DNA of 11,058 bases from Candidatus Falkowiibacteriota bacterium (GTDB taxonomy: Bacteria; Patescibacteriota; Patescibacteriia; Patescibacteriales; UBA12075): positions 1 through 11,058 of the forward strand of contig QMNH01000015.1 of NCBI GenBank assembly GCA_003647675.1, in the 5' to 3' direction. The translations under genes were made by a program, and so were the position numbers. Below, one piece after another: positions 11,025-11,058 of the stretch. The first letter of the stretch is position 1. Each line of letters opens with the position of its first letter. Below the pieces are notes generated by a model that had not been told where the DNA came from, did no database searches, and worked only from the letters and a program-made list of their open reading frames with translations.

Positions 11025-11058
11025 TAAATTAATACAGTATAAAAGTAATTTATAGTGA

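Overview
The window looks like a chromosomal segment from an uncultivated Candidate Phyla Radiation (Patescibacteria) bacterium. This is inferred from AT-rich DNA, many short genes with weak or absent Shine-Dalgarno sites, tRNAs without an encoded CCA end, and a VirB4/TraC-like ATPase of the type common in that group. No internal UGA reassignment is needed, so the standard genetic code fits.

Positions 1-2841 (+ strand) carry the C-terminal part of the VirB4/TraC-like secretion or conjugation ATPase, a single-pass membrane protein with a possible VirB8/NTF2-like outer domain, and a membrane-anchored DsbA-like thioredoxin-fold protein. They read as an envelope or secretion module. radA (2870-4222) follows and ends at an intrinsic terminator. 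recG (4920-6986) lies on the opposite strand, and a small ORFan (4435-4749, -) sits between the two. radA and recG both act in processing recombination intermediates.

Positions 7000-8560 are built around tRNA genes: tRNA-Ser(UGA) and tRNA-Ser(GCU) on the minus strand and tRNA-Arg(GCG) on the plus strand, with a two-helix membrane protein (7821-8321) between them. This is the most unusual part. A small GIY-YIG nuclease gene beside tRNA-Ser(UGA) is bracketed by 35-bp direct repeats exactly 300 bp apart and by a 15-bp duplication of the tRNA 3' end. A family of short hairpins with a nearly constant loop (about TACGCTAAAGCTTC) and different but still self-complementary arms occurs four times. One copy splits a duplicated 3' half of tRNA-Arg.

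Positions 8561-11058 hold small genes of unknown function (8773-9057 -, 9353-9589 +, 9791-10114 +, 10289-10510 -, 10660-11013 -). Several have clear promoters, ribosome sites or terminators of their own. The 73-residue membrane-protein gene at 10289-10510 lies inside a 22-bp perfect inverted repeat, and a partly conserved ~40-bp repeat follows each of the last two minus-strand genes, giving a cassette-like layout. The 117-residue protein at the right edge may be HEPN-related. No CRISPR array, recognisable transposase, integrase or rRNA gene is visible.
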